From contig NZ_CP091277.1 of NCBI RefSeq assembly GCF_029633965.1, positions 2,167,940 to 2,231,939 on the forward strand: a stretch of 64,000 nucleotides of DNA. Direction: 5' to 3'. Shown piece after piece: positions 43,959-52,189 of this stretch. The DNA is from Methanogenium sp. S4BF (GTDB lineage: Archaea; Halobacteriota; Methanomicrobia; Methanomicrobiales; Methanomicrobiaceae). The notes beneath the pieces are model-generated. The model was not told the DNA's origin. It was given only the letters and a program-made list of their open reading frames with translations, and ran no database searches. The position numbers and the translations under genes are program-made. Within the stretch, counting starts at the first letter, position 1. Every line of letters begins with the position of its first letter.

Positions 43959-44774
43959 TCATATGAGGGTAAATTCTTCTGATATTTCCCGGTAATACGA
44001 AAAGAGGCGCTCACCCCAGGCAAGGGCCAGACTGTCGGTGCCAATGAGGTCGCTTGATATGTCGTATTTGAGATCGTCATTCCTGCACAGGCCGAAAGAG
44101 AGGGTTGCATTGGTCACCGTCAACCCGATATAAAGGGGTGTGGGTGCCACATATACCCTGAAGTGATTATACTTTTCAATCTGTTTGATTTTACTCAGGA
44201 ACGGTTCCTTCCTGAGCTCTTCAGCGATCTCAGTGTTCACCACCATCTCCACAGGCACGCCTTCCTTCACCTTTGCAATGAGAGCATCGGCATGGGCGTG
44301 GCTCATGAAAGAGGAGACGACACATATCCGTTCGGCGTTTTCAATCATCTCAAAAAAACACTCGAGAACAGAGAAAATATCCGTATTGCTGGTTTCAACC
44401 ACCGTGGCATTGCAGAGGTCTCCGATATCACGCAGGAAAGGAGCCGGAAGTGCTTCCAGATAGTGTGACGACCAGAATGACGGATTTTTGCTGAAAAGGT
44501 ATCCCGTTCTGATATGACCCTGCACTTGTGATGAAATGACATTTCCCTGGGGGGTCAGATGATAGGCGTCGTCATGGTGGTGGATATAATGCACTTCCTC
44601 CAGAAACCGGATCTTCGGGAGGAGTGTCTGTGAAGTAGTGCTGGTCACCTCACGGAGCTCCCCAAGGGTTTTTTCCCCTTCGCCCAGTGAGATCATGATC
44701 TGCAGCAGCAGCCGTGACCGAAACAGCTTCTGGATACCATCCTGATAGGTATTGAAAATCTCAAGGGTCTCCAT
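43959..44774 (-). CDS. FilR1-type winged-helix regulator
   Basis: A 271-residue archaeal regulator. N-terminal winged helix: LLLQIMISLGEGEKTLGELREVTSTTSQTLLPKIRFLEEVHYIHHHDDAYHLTPQG. The C-terminal ~170 residues match the FilR1 domain (ICVVSSFMSHAHADALIAKV..., VEMVVNTEIAEEL..., RVYVAPTPLYIGLTVTNATLSFGL...), a sensor domain common in methanogens. ATG 44774 is selected by GGAGG five bases upstream (44780-44784), rather than ATG 44786. It probably controls itself through the TACTCGTT repeats and perhaps the UbiA pair. Confidence 0.82.
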   Translation of the reverse strand: METLEIFNTYQDGIQKLFRSRLLLQIMISLGEGEKTLGELREVTSTTSQTLLPKIRFLEEVHYIHHHDDAYHLTPQGNVISSQVQGHIRTGYLFSKNPSFWSSHYLEALPAPFLRDIGDLCNATVVETSNTDIFSVLECFFEMIENAERICVVSSFMSHAHADALIAKVKEGVPVEMVVNTEIAEELRKEPFLSKIKQIEKYNHFRVYVAPTPLYIGLTVTNATLSFGLCRNDDLKYDISSDLIGTDSLALAWGERLFSYYREISEEFTLI

Positions 44775-44789
44775 GCTGTCCTCCAATAG

Positions 44790-44820
44790 TACTCGTTATT
44801 TTAACCCATATATACTCGTT
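44790..44820 (-). promoter_or_regulatory. FilR1 promoter with direct-repeat operators
   Basis: On the plus strand TACTCGTT occurs at 44790-44797 and 44813-44820, 23 bases apart. Read on the minus strand these are AACGAGTA repeats flanking the TATA box GAGTATATATGGG and the expected transcript start. Good candidate for autoregulation. Confidence 0.65.
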
Positions 44821-44985
44821 TATTTTTATAATGTGCTGAAACCTGTTTGTCTGTCATTTAGTATGGAAAATCCATAAAATGGGTCTCAATCTGTCCGTCA
44901 CATCTCGTGAATCATCCTTGAATATCAGGATGGCTGTTAATGTGCGCCTGCCTGATTTCCGCAAGATCTCTCTTACATGCCGGGT

Positions 44986-45183
44986 TCAGATGTACTCTTC
45001 AGCCGCCTTTTTGATCTTCTGATTGACGTTGGGGCTGTTTTCCATCCGGTGCCAGTCGTCTTTGCTCATGCCCATAAAAAAATTGCATGAGCGGCATTTG
45101 AGCCAGATCTCGTATTCATCAGGCTGTTCTGCATGCAGTTCGTCTTTTCCGCATTTTGGGCACTGATACGCAACTTCTTTCAT
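44986..45183 (-). CDS. Small zinc-ribbon protein
   Basis: A 65-residue protein that begins MKEVAYQCPKCGKDELHAEQ and has CRSCNFFMG later, so four cysteines in CxxC pairs (C8/C11 and C30/C33 approximately) form a zinc ribbon. The remainder is acidic and helical, ending KIKKAAEEYI. AAGGAG lies seven bases before the ATG at 45183. Function unknown; proteins of this size often bind nucleic acid or an enzyme partner. Confidence 0.8.
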   Translation of the reverse strand: MKEVAYQCPKCGKDELHAEQPDEYEIWLKCRSCNFFMGMSKDDWHRMENSPNVNQKIKKAAEEYI

Positions 45184-45662
45184 AAAAAACTCCTTTGAAA
45201 GTCCCTGATGAGGGATATGTGCGCATGGTAATAAGCCTCGTGGTTTTGTTATCTGTTGAATTTGCTCTGGAATGTGAATTTCAGGGGGAATCTGCGCTTT
45301 TATTCCGCCACTTGTTTCCCTCTGCATGATGGACGATCTATTTTGCATCCTCAACGCAGCAAATATCAGGTGCGGGACTGCGGATACAAAACAGCGTCCA
45401 CCAGTGGCCGCCATACATTACAGAGATGAGCTACATTACAGAGATGAGCTGTATGGCACGGGGGAAGGGATTGCTAAGGTTTTCTTCTGCCCGTCTCCTC
45501 CGAAAAATGCCTTCGCAAAAATGAAATACAAGGGTTTCAGATGGGTTTCCGGTGAAATAGTTCCCGCAAAGAGCACTACCACCATTTTTTTGATGATGCC
45601 GATGCAATTGAAAGGAATACTCGTGTGAACCCGTTCCCGGGTGCACGATCGCATGAGATGGT
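45184..45662. other. Intergenic 479 bp with 18-bp tandem repeat
   Basis: No gene is supported here. Short open frames occur on both strands without ribosome sites or domains. ACATTACAGAGATGAGCT is perfectly repeated in tandem at 45415-45432 and 45433-45450. The 3' part contains the promoter of the wHTH-FHA gene. Confidence 0.5.
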
Positions 45663-46436
45663 ATGATGACCCGAACAGTTGTACTCTCGGAAGACCCGGA
45701 ATTTCTCGCTGAACTCTCCGAGTACCTTGAGGTTCTTTCCAGTCCGACACGCCTGAAGATCCTCCGGGCTATCGAGCGCCGTCCGATGGAGATCCGTGAA
45801 ATCGCATCAGAGATTGAAACCAGCTACGAGAATACAAAAAAGCACCTGAACAAACTTACCGCAACGGGCATCATCAAAAAGGAGGCAGGTCTCGGACGTG
45901 AGACGGCCAAAGGGGTTCACCCGGTCTGGAAGTTTTCGCTGCAGCCGGGAGGGCTTGAATCGGTCATCACGAGTCTGGGGGTGTTCTCCTCCGGTGCGGT
46001 TCCGGCCGGGTTTGGGGATGTTGCATCCCGCGTCAGGACCGTCAAATCGATCCTGACCGGGGGTGAGGCCCTGCCCATGCTCCTCCTGACACTGGGGGAG
46101 GAGGACGGGAGGGTATTCCCCCTGAATTCCGACACCATTGCCCTTGGCAGGGAAGACCTGCCGAATGAGGCCAGGTATACCCCGGCAACAGACATTATCC
46201 TTCCCGCTTCGTATGCCGCCGTTTCCCGGGTGTCCCGGCCCCATGCACGGCTGAGCCGTACGGGAGAACAATGGCGGCTGGAAGACTGCGGAAGTACCGG
46301 CCAGACCATGGTGAACGGTGTCCCCCTGGGGAGAGGCGAGAAGAGGCCGGTCATCGGGGGCGACATAATCGATCTCGCAAACGGGGTCGGAAGTGCCCGG
46401 TTTGTCGTGATTGGCCCTGATAGTGATGAGGGATGA
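45663..46436 (+). CDS. Winged-helix/FHA fusion protein
   Basis: A 257-residue protein that joins DNA binding to phosphothreonine reading. Residues ~20-92 are an ArsR-like winged helix (VLSSPTRLKILRAIERRPMEIREIASEIETSYENTKKHLNKLTATGIIKKEAG in two overlapping pieces: LKILRAIERRPMEIREIA and SYENTKKHLNKLTATGII). Residues ~140-252 are an FHA domain with Gly162-Arg163, Ser191-Arg192-x-His194 (SRPHARL) and Asn218-Gly219, the core phosphopeptide-binding residues. The kinase gene follows after 6 bases, so a kinase-to-transcription route is likely. What it regulates is unknown. ATG 45663 or the next codon 45666 is possible. Confidence 0.85.
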   Translation: MMTRTVVLSEDPEFLAELSEYLEVLSSPTRLKILRAIERRPMEIREIASEIETSYENTKKHLNKLTATGIIKKEAGLGRETAKGVHPVWKFSLQPGGLESVITSLGVFSSGAVPAGFGDVASRVRTVKSILTGGEALPMLLLTLGEEDGRVFPLNSDTIALGREDLPNEARYTPATDIILPASYAAVSRVSRPHARLSRTGEQWRLEDCGSTGQTMVNGVPLGRGEKRPVIGGDIIDLANGVGSARFVVIGPDSDEG

Positions 46437-46442
46437 GGAACG

Positions 46443-47825
46443 ATGAATGATACCCGCCGGGTGCCCGGCCTCCAGAGTCCGTTCTGCCGTGTACTCTGTA
46501 TCACCCTTGTCCTGCTCTTTCTGGCGGCCGCCCCGGCCATGGCAAAGACAAATGATACCAAATCCGGGAAGATCTGGCCCGGACAGGGTGTCGGCCCGGC
46601 AAAGATCAACACGCCGGTACCTACCACAGAACCGTTCACGGAACAAACGCCCGTGAACACTCCGGGAGCAACTCCCGAACCAACTCCCGCAGCAACATCC
46701 ACGGAAAATCCTGTGGAACCATATGCGCAAGACCTTCAGAACGAAACGGCCGAAGCAGCGGATGGCGTGGATGCAGGCGAGGCCCCTTCTGCTGACGGGG
46801 AAGATGGAAACGGCCTGCTCTTTCTTCTCATCCCGACTGCGGCCGTTGTTGCCGCCGGTGTGATCATCGCAACCCGGGGGCGGGGAACGGCAGGTGATGG
46901 CATGCCTGAACCTCCGGCGGGAGGCGAAGCAGACATTCCTGTCTCGATCAGGACTGTGGTGAAGGGGGCCGGGAATATTTCCTCCCCCCGTGTCCAACCA
47001 TCATATTCCGGGTTTCCCGAACAGCTCGCATCAAAATACCGGAATATTGAATATCTTGGTCAGGGAGGGATTGCCTGTGTATACAGGGCGGAAAGGATCT
47101 CCGATGGCGGGGCGGTTGCGGTAAAGATCCCTATCGTTCCCGATGAGCAGACGGGCACCCATTTCATGCGGGAGATCCGGTTCTGGGAACGTCTGCACCA
47201 CCCGAATATCCTTGCGATTTATGCGGCAAACATCCTCCCTGTCCCCTATGTGGAGATGGAGTATGCCCATCATTCCCTGAAGGACTGCCCGCTGCCCCTT
47301 TCGCCGGAAGCGGCCGTTCGCGTGATCCGGGGCATCGCCGCCGGCCTCTCATTCGCCCATGAAAACGGAGTGATTCACCGGGATATCAAACCCGAAAACA
47401 TCCTCTGTGCAGAGGGCCGGATCCCGAAGATTACCGACTGGGGACTGGGATCGGTGACCGACGGGGGACACCGGACGCAGGTCGGCGGGTTCTCACCCGG
47501 ATATGCGGCCCCGGAACAGCTGAGGCCGTCCGTGTACGGAGGAGAAGACGTCCGCACCGACCTGTACCAGCTGGGCGTACTCTTCTTTGAACTGCTGACA
47601 GGCACCACACCCTTTTGGGGTGCCGGGATTGGTGAGGTGACACTCGCCGTTCTCAACGAGCCTGCACCCCTTCCTTCAGAGTCCGGGGCCCCGACCGGTG
47701 CCTATGATGCCGTCATCCTCAGGTGCCTTGAAAAAGAGAAGGAGAAGCGGTTCTCTTCGGCAGAAAGGTTCTGCGAAGCCCTGCGGGATGCATCCGGGGA
47801 TGTCAGACCTCACGAAAACGGATAA
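46443..47825 (+). CDS. Transmembrane Hanks-type Ser/Thr protein kinase, DWG variant
   Basis: A 460-residue receptor-like kinase. Signal peptide 1-34 (ending PAMA), a Pro/Thr-rich outer stretch ~55-90 with repeated TP and TPEPTP, a single span ~124-144, and a cytoplasmic kinase domain 200-450. Catalytic motifs: G-loop LGQGGIACVYRA (206-216), Lys228, alphaC Glu244, HRDIKPEN with Asp314 and Asn319, and Asp332-Trp333-Gly334 where DFG is expected, then PGYAAPEQ. All ATP- and metal-binding residues are there. DWG for DFG is the main oddity. Co-transcribed with the FHA protein 6 bases upstream. Confidence 0.9.
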   Translation: MNDTRRVPGLQSPFCRVLCITLVLLFLAAAPAMAKTNDTKSGKIWPGQGVGPAKINTPVPTTEPFTEQTPVNTPGATPEPTPAATSTENPVEPYAQDLQNETAEAADGVDAGEAPSADGEDGNGLLFLLIPTAAVVAAGVIIATRGRGTAGDGMPEPPAGGEADIPVSIRTVVKGAGNISSPRVQPSYSGFPEQLASKYRNIEYLGQGGIACVYRAERISDGGAVAVKIPIVPDEQTGTHFMREIRFWERLHHPNILAIYAANILPVPYVEMEYAHHSLKDCPLPLSPEAAVRVIRGIAAGLSFAHENGVIHRDIKPENILCAEGRIPKITDWGLGSVTDGGHRTQVGGFSPGYAAPEQLRPSVYGGEDVRTDLYQLGVLFFELLTGTTPFWGAGIGEVTLAVLNEPAPLPSESGAPTGAYDAVILRCLEKEKEKRFSSAERFCEALRDASGDVRPHENG

Positions 47826-47866
47826 GGAGAACCTGGGAGTTCCATACCGGGAACCGGGGTATTTCC

Positions 47867-47878
47867 TTAATATATATT
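47867..47878 (+). promoter_or_regulatory. TATA box of secreted repeat protein
   Basis: TTAATATATATT, about 60 bases before ATG 47938, overlapping the end of the kinase region. It could give this gene its own transcript besides read-through from the kinase. Confidence 0.5.
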
Positions 47879-47937
47879 CGAACCGGACCAACAGGAATGC
47901 GAGGAACGGAGATGTCGTTCCCGGGAGCATATCAGTA

Positions 47938-48768
47938 ATGCAACGAACAACACTGGTCATCGGATGTGTGATCTGCCTCTGCCTCTGTGCGTTTGCAGTG
48001 ACGCCTGCCATGGCAAAGAACGTCATCAGTCCTCAGGCAGACAAGCTTTCCGACCACAAGCTGGACACGGGGGTGTCCGGGAAGGGGGCGCTCAAAAATG
48101 CTGACGAGCAGCTGATCAATAGCACCTGTGCAGCGACGAATGCATTCAGGATGCAGCAGTTCAACGACAGCGTCTCCTGGGGGGAGGAGATGATTGCAAC
48201 GGTCAGTTCTTCAGGATATGACACTGCAAAGGCAGAAGCAGTCCTTGCCCAGCTGATTGGACAGGAGGACAGCCTCAGGGGGGCGCTTGAATCCTGCAAT
48301 CAGGGGCAGATTTCTTCGGTGATGGCCAAAAACGATGCGCTGACAAAACAGCTCCGTATGTCACTGAACAATTGCGTCCGGATTAACGGCACCGAAAACG
48401 GAACCATGGAGATGAACCAGCTCCGTGAGAACTGCACCGCCGTCGATGCGCAATACCTTGAACTGCGGTACAATGAACGTCTGATGTACGGACAGGAGAT
48501 CATTGATACCTTCAATGCGTCAGGGTATGACACAACAACCGCAGGAGAACAGCTCGGGATCATCGGGGCGAATAACCGGACATTCATGAATGCCACAGAA
48601 GATGGTGACCGTCCGGCCGTCAACACCGTTTTGAACGAGAACAAAAAAGCCTGGAACACCGGCAAACGTTCTCTCTGGGAGCAGATCCGTTACCTCTTCT
48701 TTGGTGAAGCGGCACCTGAAGACGCATCCGCCCCGTCCGATGATCCCGGAACCGGCGAAGGAGCCTGA
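47938..48768 (+). CDS. Exported two-repeat protein of unknown function
   Basis: A 276-residue secreted protein. The signal peptide MQRTTLVIGCVICLCLCAFA ends near PAMAK, like that of the kinase. The mature part has two homologous ~57-residue units spaced by 102 residues: Cys64 to ~Leu117 and Cys166 to ~Asp222, both with the core GEEMIATVSSSGYDT / GQEIIDTFNASGYDT and similar helices. Four cysteines (64, 120, 146, 166) and numerous N-x-S/T sites fit an S-layer-side protein. The C-terminal tail is acidic with Pro/Ser. No family recognised. It is the third gene of the FHA-kinase region and may be a ligand or partner; that is inference. Confidence 0.7.
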   Translation: MQRTTLVIGCVICLCLCAFAVTPAMAKNVISPQADKLSDHKLDTGVSGKGALKNADEQLINSTCAATNAFRMQQFNDSVSWGEEMIATVSSSGYDTAKAEAVLAQLIGQEDSLRGALESCNQGQISSVMAKNDALTKQLRMSLNNCVRINGTENGTMEMNQLRENCTAVDAQYLELRYNERLMYGQEIIDTFNASGYDTTTAGEQLGIIGANNRTFMNATEDGDRPAVNTVLNENKKAWNTGKRSLWEQIRYLFFGEAAPEDASAPSDDPGTGEGA

Positions 48769-49088
48769 CCATTCCAAAAAACGCACCTAATAACAAATCC
48801 TGATACACATCAATCCGCATCGGACAGAGGCAGTCTGTCCTTCATAGAAATACTATAACCCTTTTCAATATTTTTTTCCTCCCTCATGCGTCTGGAGAAC
48901 ACCGTCATTTATCCATGAAAATCTCCTGTTACCCTGTAATCCGATATCTTCACCGGAGTCCAACAGTCGGATGAGGGGGTCAGCTGATAAGAATGGCCGG
49001 TAGTATTTCCGTTAGTATCAGGATGGCAGGTTGATCTGTGAATTTCTGTACGCCCGGACGGGCACGGATGTTCCGGTCCCATCCCCTT
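48769..49088. other. Gap with hairpin
   Basis: 320 bases. GGACAGA-ggcag-TCTGTCC (48822-48840) forms a perfect 7-bp stem, followed 30 bases later by a T-rich run (TATTTTTTTCC), which together look like a terminator for the previous gene. No gene is supported. Confidence 0.55.
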
Positions 49089-49970
49089 TCACACAGGGGT
49101 GAGAATCATTTTTTCCGCAGGGATGCCTGCCATCTTACCTTCTTCGACAATCCGGACAAGGTTCTCCATCATGGCGTCAACCTGTTTCCATGTCGGATTG
49201 TCCGGTGCCATTCCGGGGCTGCGGATGAGAAACGGCCTTCCTTGATCGGCCGCCTTGCGCATCGCAGGGTCCAGCGGGATGGCGCCGAGGAACGGGACGT
49301 CCATCTCCTTTGCGGCACGTTTCCCGCCGCCTTTCCCGAAAAGGTCGATCGCTTTTCCGCAGTGGGGACATACCATGCCGCTCATGTTCTCGATGATGCC
49401 GATCACCGGCAGCCCGATGGTCCTGACGAAATTCACGGCCTTTCTGATATCAAGGATTGCGACATCCTGCGGGGTGGTGACAATAACCGCCCCTGCGATG
49501 TTCGGGGCCAGCTGGGCGATCGTCAGGGCTTCGTCTCCGGTCCCCGGCGGGAGATCGACGACAAGATAGTCGAGTTCGCCCCAGTGGACATTTTCAAGGA
49601 ACTGCCGGATGACGCCAGCCTTCATCGGCCCCCTCCAGATGACCGGAGAACTTGCTTCCGGGAGCAGAAATGCCATCGAAACCACTCCCAGATTGCCTGT
49701 CACGGGTACCGGTTCCATATGTTTCTGATCGTATGATGTCATTCGGCGCTCTTCAACCCCCAGCATCTTGGGAATATCGGGGCCGTGTATGTCGAGGTCC
49801 AGAAGTCCTGTTTTAAAGCCGTGGTTGGCAAAGGCAACGGCTAGGTTCGCGGCAACGGTAGTCTTTCCCACGCCCCCTTTGCCTGAGAGGACCAGCACGA
49901 CATGGCGGACGGAGATATCTGCTTTTTTCGGTGTTGTCGGCGGGGGACGTGATGATGTATCTTCTGGCAT
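49089..49970 (-). CDS. Mrp/NBP35-type iron-sulfur ATPase
   Basis: A 293-residue P-loop ATPase of the Mrp/ApbC family, which carries and delivers Fe-S clusters. Walker A is SGKGGVGKTT in the deviant form, LDLDIHGPDIPKMLGV follows, and VVDLPPGTGDEAL, TPQDVAILDIRKAVNF and GIIENMSGMVCPHCGK are typical; the CPHC pair (late in the chain) binds the shared cluster. It lacks the N-terminal four-cysteine ferredoxin-like head of NBP35. I start at ATG 49970 because the open frame upstream encodes no family sequence. Codon use is normal for the window. Confidence 0.93.
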   Translation of the reverse strand: MPEDTSSRPPPTTPKKADISVRHVVLVLSGKGGVGKTTVAANLAVAFANHGFKTGLLDLDIHGPDIPKMLGVEERRMTSYDQKHMEPVPVTGNLGVVSMAFLLPEASSPVIWRGPMKAGVIRQFLENVHWGELDYLVVDLPPGTGDEALTIAQLAPNIAGAVIVTTPQDVAILDIRKAVNFVRTIGLPVIGIIENMSGMVCPHCGKAIDLFGKGGGKRAAKEMDVPFLGAIPLDPAMRKAADQGRPFLIRSPGMAPDNPTWKQVDAMMENLVRIVEEGKMAGIPAEKMILTPV

Positions 49971-50247
49971 ATGCCCCTTACTCAGGGGGGCAGTCGATAA
50001 AGGTTTGTGTGGGATTTCCATTCGATGCCGGCTGGGATTCTGCGTCCCTTTTTTCCTGACCTGCTGTGCGAACAGTACGTGTGTGTTCTCCGCCGGTTTT
50101 GGATGCATACCGGAGATGAAGATCTATGGCGAATTTCCGGGGCAGATTGTATAACCCTGACGATTTCCGTTCGGCCGGACATACCAGAGGAAAATTGGTA
50201 TATAGCATCTCTCTTACACATACTGCTATGCTGTCCGGGGTATCTGA

Positions 50248-50673
50248 ATGCTGAAAATGGCGGGAGTTTTTTCACTGATATTCCTGTTTTGTCTCTCTGT
50301 CGGCTGTATCGCGGATACGAAAAACCCGGATGGAATGCCGACGCAGGAGTTTATGGGAAAAGTGAATGAAAGTCAGGAATATTATGATGCACTGGTCGCA
50401 ACCGATCCGGAGAACCCCGGGGCATGGTGCTATCGGGCCATGAGCTCCAATAATTGCGGTCAATACGCGGCAGCCATGGAGAGCTGTGAAAAGGCGCTGG
50501 AACTGAACCCGGATTATGGCCTGGCCTGGCTCGTGAAGGGAATTGTCCTGATGAACATGAACCGGCATTGCGAGTCACTTCCGTGCTTTGCAAATGCCTC
50601 GATGTATGATCCGGAACTGGCATCCTATGCAGATATCTGGTATGTCTATAATGAAAACGCCTGCCCTGCGTAA
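50248..50673 (+). CDS. TPR-repeat lipoprotein
   Basis: A 141-residue lipoprotein: signal MLKMAGVFSLIFLFCLSVGC with lipobox SVGC. Then about three TPR-like helix pairs (AWCYRAMSSNNCGQYAAAMESCEKALELNPDYGLAWLVKGIVLMNMNRHCESLPCFANAS, read over two segments), which usually hold a peptide partner. TGGTATATAGC at ~50196 is a fitting TATA box. It is small for a TPR lipoprotein. Divergent from the Mrp gene; converging with the TIM-barrel gene. Confidence 0.8.
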   Translation: MLKMAGVFSLIFLFCLSVGCIADTKNPDGMPTQEFMGKVNESQEYYDALVATDPENPGAWCYRAMSSNNCGQYAAAMESCEKALELNPDYGLAWLVKGIVLMNMNRHCESLPCFANASMYDPELASYADIWYVYNENACPA

Positions 50674-50680
50674 ATCCTAA

Positions 50681-50704
50681 TTTCCCTCTTTTTCTCTTTT
50701 TCTC
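50681..50704 (+). terminator. Oligo-T terminator
   Basis: TTTCCCTCTTTTTCTCTTTTTCTC tract eight bases after the lipoprotein stop, ahead of the converging TIM-barrel gene. Typical archaeal terminator. Confidence 0.55.
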
Positions 50705-50715
50705 AGTAAAGGCGC

Positions 50716-51792
50716 TCATTGTTCTGCCTTCTCCGGGTCCCGCTCCAGCGCCCCACGCTGCATCGCCAGAAACGCGGTCAGATCATCCAGCGTCTTCGGG
50801 ATGCACTCATGGACGACCATTGAGGGGGCGATCATATCCACCATCTCCCGTGCCTCCGGAAGAGAGAGCGGCCGGTGCTGGTCGGTGAGGACGGCATGCT
50901 GGAATGCAAGCGCCTCCTGATCATGGCGCTGCATCGTGGTAAATCCGTTCGGGATTCCCCTCCGGATGCGTTCCTGCCGGAGGGAGTGTGAGCCGCTCCA
51001 GTGGAGGTGGACGACATCAATCCGGTTGAGTATTTCCGGCGGCAGGGTTTCGATAAAGCTGCAAACGGCGCTAATGCAGTCCTTTTCTGGATCAGAGGAG
51101 GTGATGCGGTTCATGAGGTGTCCCGTGTCGAGGAGGAACCCGTAGTCTGAGAACTCCAGCATGTCCATGAAGGCGAGACAGGCATCCGGGTCTGTGTAGG
51201 TGAGGCCCGGATACCAGAGATTCTCAAACTGGAGGCGAACGGGAGGTTCCCCGTCGGGGAAGTCAGCCACCAGCTCATTGAGAAAGACTGCCGCCCGTTC
51301 GAGCACCTCACGGTCATCCCGTGCATAGGTGAGGGTGAACATCTCTGCCGTGTGGTAGTAGCCGAGGTGGTAGACTGCATAGCCTGCCTGAAGCCGGGCG
51401 GCCCGCTCGAGCTGGAGGCGCAGGGCGGCAACGAAATCCTGGTGCGTGCTGCAGGCAAAGAATGGCGGTTCAAACCGGACTGCCCCTTCACTTTCGGGGA
51501 TTTTGCCATTTCCTGGTCGCTCAGGGTCCACGCCTTTTTCCCTGTTTTTCCATTCTTTATGCTCTTCCTCCATCATCTCCAGCCACCCGGAATGGAACGG
51601 GAGGTGGACGCCCCGCACCAGGTCCGGGGGGATTTCTGAGGGATCAACATCCTCATAGCCGGTATAGAGCTCCACACCGTCCAGCCCCTCTCTCAGGCAA
51701 AATGCGGCCACATCTGCCCATTCACCCCCGAAGAGGCTGCGGCCCCACGGGTAGACGGGGAGGCTGATAAGTTCTTTCCGGCGTAGCTGCAT
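50716..51792 (-). CDS. Sugar phosphate isomerase/epimerase-like TIM barrel protein
   Basis: A 358-residue protein of the xylose isomerase-like/AP endonuclease 2 TIM barrel superfamily. Strand ends carry expected metal ligands: the helix-strand LDGVELYTGYEDVD, RGVHLPFHSGW, QAGYAVYHLGYYHTAE, VRLQFENLWYPG (the Glu ligand), YGFLLDTGHLMNR (Asp-x-GHL ligands), IDVVHLHWSGS and MVVHECIP (Glu). The start ATG 51792 is preceded by GAGGAG. Substrate unknown; archaeal members of this kind are found near sugar or cofactor metabolism genes. Longer upstream frame is noncoding. Confidence 0.85.
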   Translation of the reverse strand: MQLRRKELISLPVYPWGRSLFGGEWADVAAFCLREGLDGVELYTGYEDVDPSEIPPDLVRGVHLPFHSGWLEMMEEEHKEWKNREKGVDPERPGNGKIPESEGAVRFEPPFFACSTHQDFVAALRLQLERAARLQAGYAVYHLGYYHTAEMFTLTYARDDREVLERAAVFLNELVADFPDGEPPVRLQFENLWYPGLTYTDPDACLAFMDMLEFSDYGFLLDTGHLMNRITSSDPEKDCISAVCSFIETLPPEILNRIDVVHLHWSGSHSLRQERIRRGIPNGFTTMQRHDQEALAFQHAVLTDQHRPLSLPEAREMVDMIAPSMVVHECIPKTLDDLTAFLAMQRGALERDPEKAEQ

Positions 51793-51961
51793 GGGGTATT
51801 CTCCTCTGTCAGGAAGATTGGCCGTCCGATAAGAAAAAAAGCGTGGAATAGAGATCCGGTGTTGGGGCGGCGGGAACGCCGTACCCCGTAATCCGGGTGT
51901 ACGGTCTCCGCAACTTTCATGTGGGAGGGAAACCCTAAGGGAGTGCTTGGAGGAAGGAAAC

Positions 51962-52189
51962 ATGTATGAAGCAGATGTGCCCCATGTGGCAAAGGTTCTT
52001 GAGCTCATTGGCAGTTCCCCGAACGGATGGGAGGATGCCGTTGGGAATGCTGTGAGGGAGGCAGCAAAATCCGTCCACGACATAAAAGGTGTCTACCTGA
52101 AGGAGTGCACCGCAAAGGTGGACGGGAACAAAATCGTCGAGTATCGCGCCGTGGTTAAGGTCTCGTTCGTCGTGGAAAGGGAGAGCTGA
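51962..52189 (+). CDS. Dodecin, flavin-storage protein
   Basis: A 75-residue dodecin. It starts MYEADVPHVAKVLELIGSSP, then GWEDAVGNAVREAAKSVHDIKG and the last strands VDGNKIVEYRAVVKVSFVVERE, i.e. the beta-alpha-beta-beta fold with the tryptophan that stacks on flavin. Dodecamers of this protein sequester FMN, riboflavin or coenzyme A. GGAGG eight bases before ATG 51962 sets the start. Divergent from the TIM-barrel gene. Confidence 0.93.
   Translation: MYEADVPHVAKVLELIGSSPNGWEDAVGNAVREAAKSVHDIKGVYLKECTAKVDGNKIVEYRAVVKVSFVVERES

Noticed and set aside
45415-45450. Tandem repeat as CRISPR
   Set aside because: Two copies with no spacer between them; not a CRISPR array.
45807-46997. 396-codon minus-strand open frame opposite the wHTH-FHA and kinase genes
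   Set aside because: Antisense to two genes with clear motifs; rich in Gly, Pro, Cys and His without pattern, typical for GC-rich shadows.
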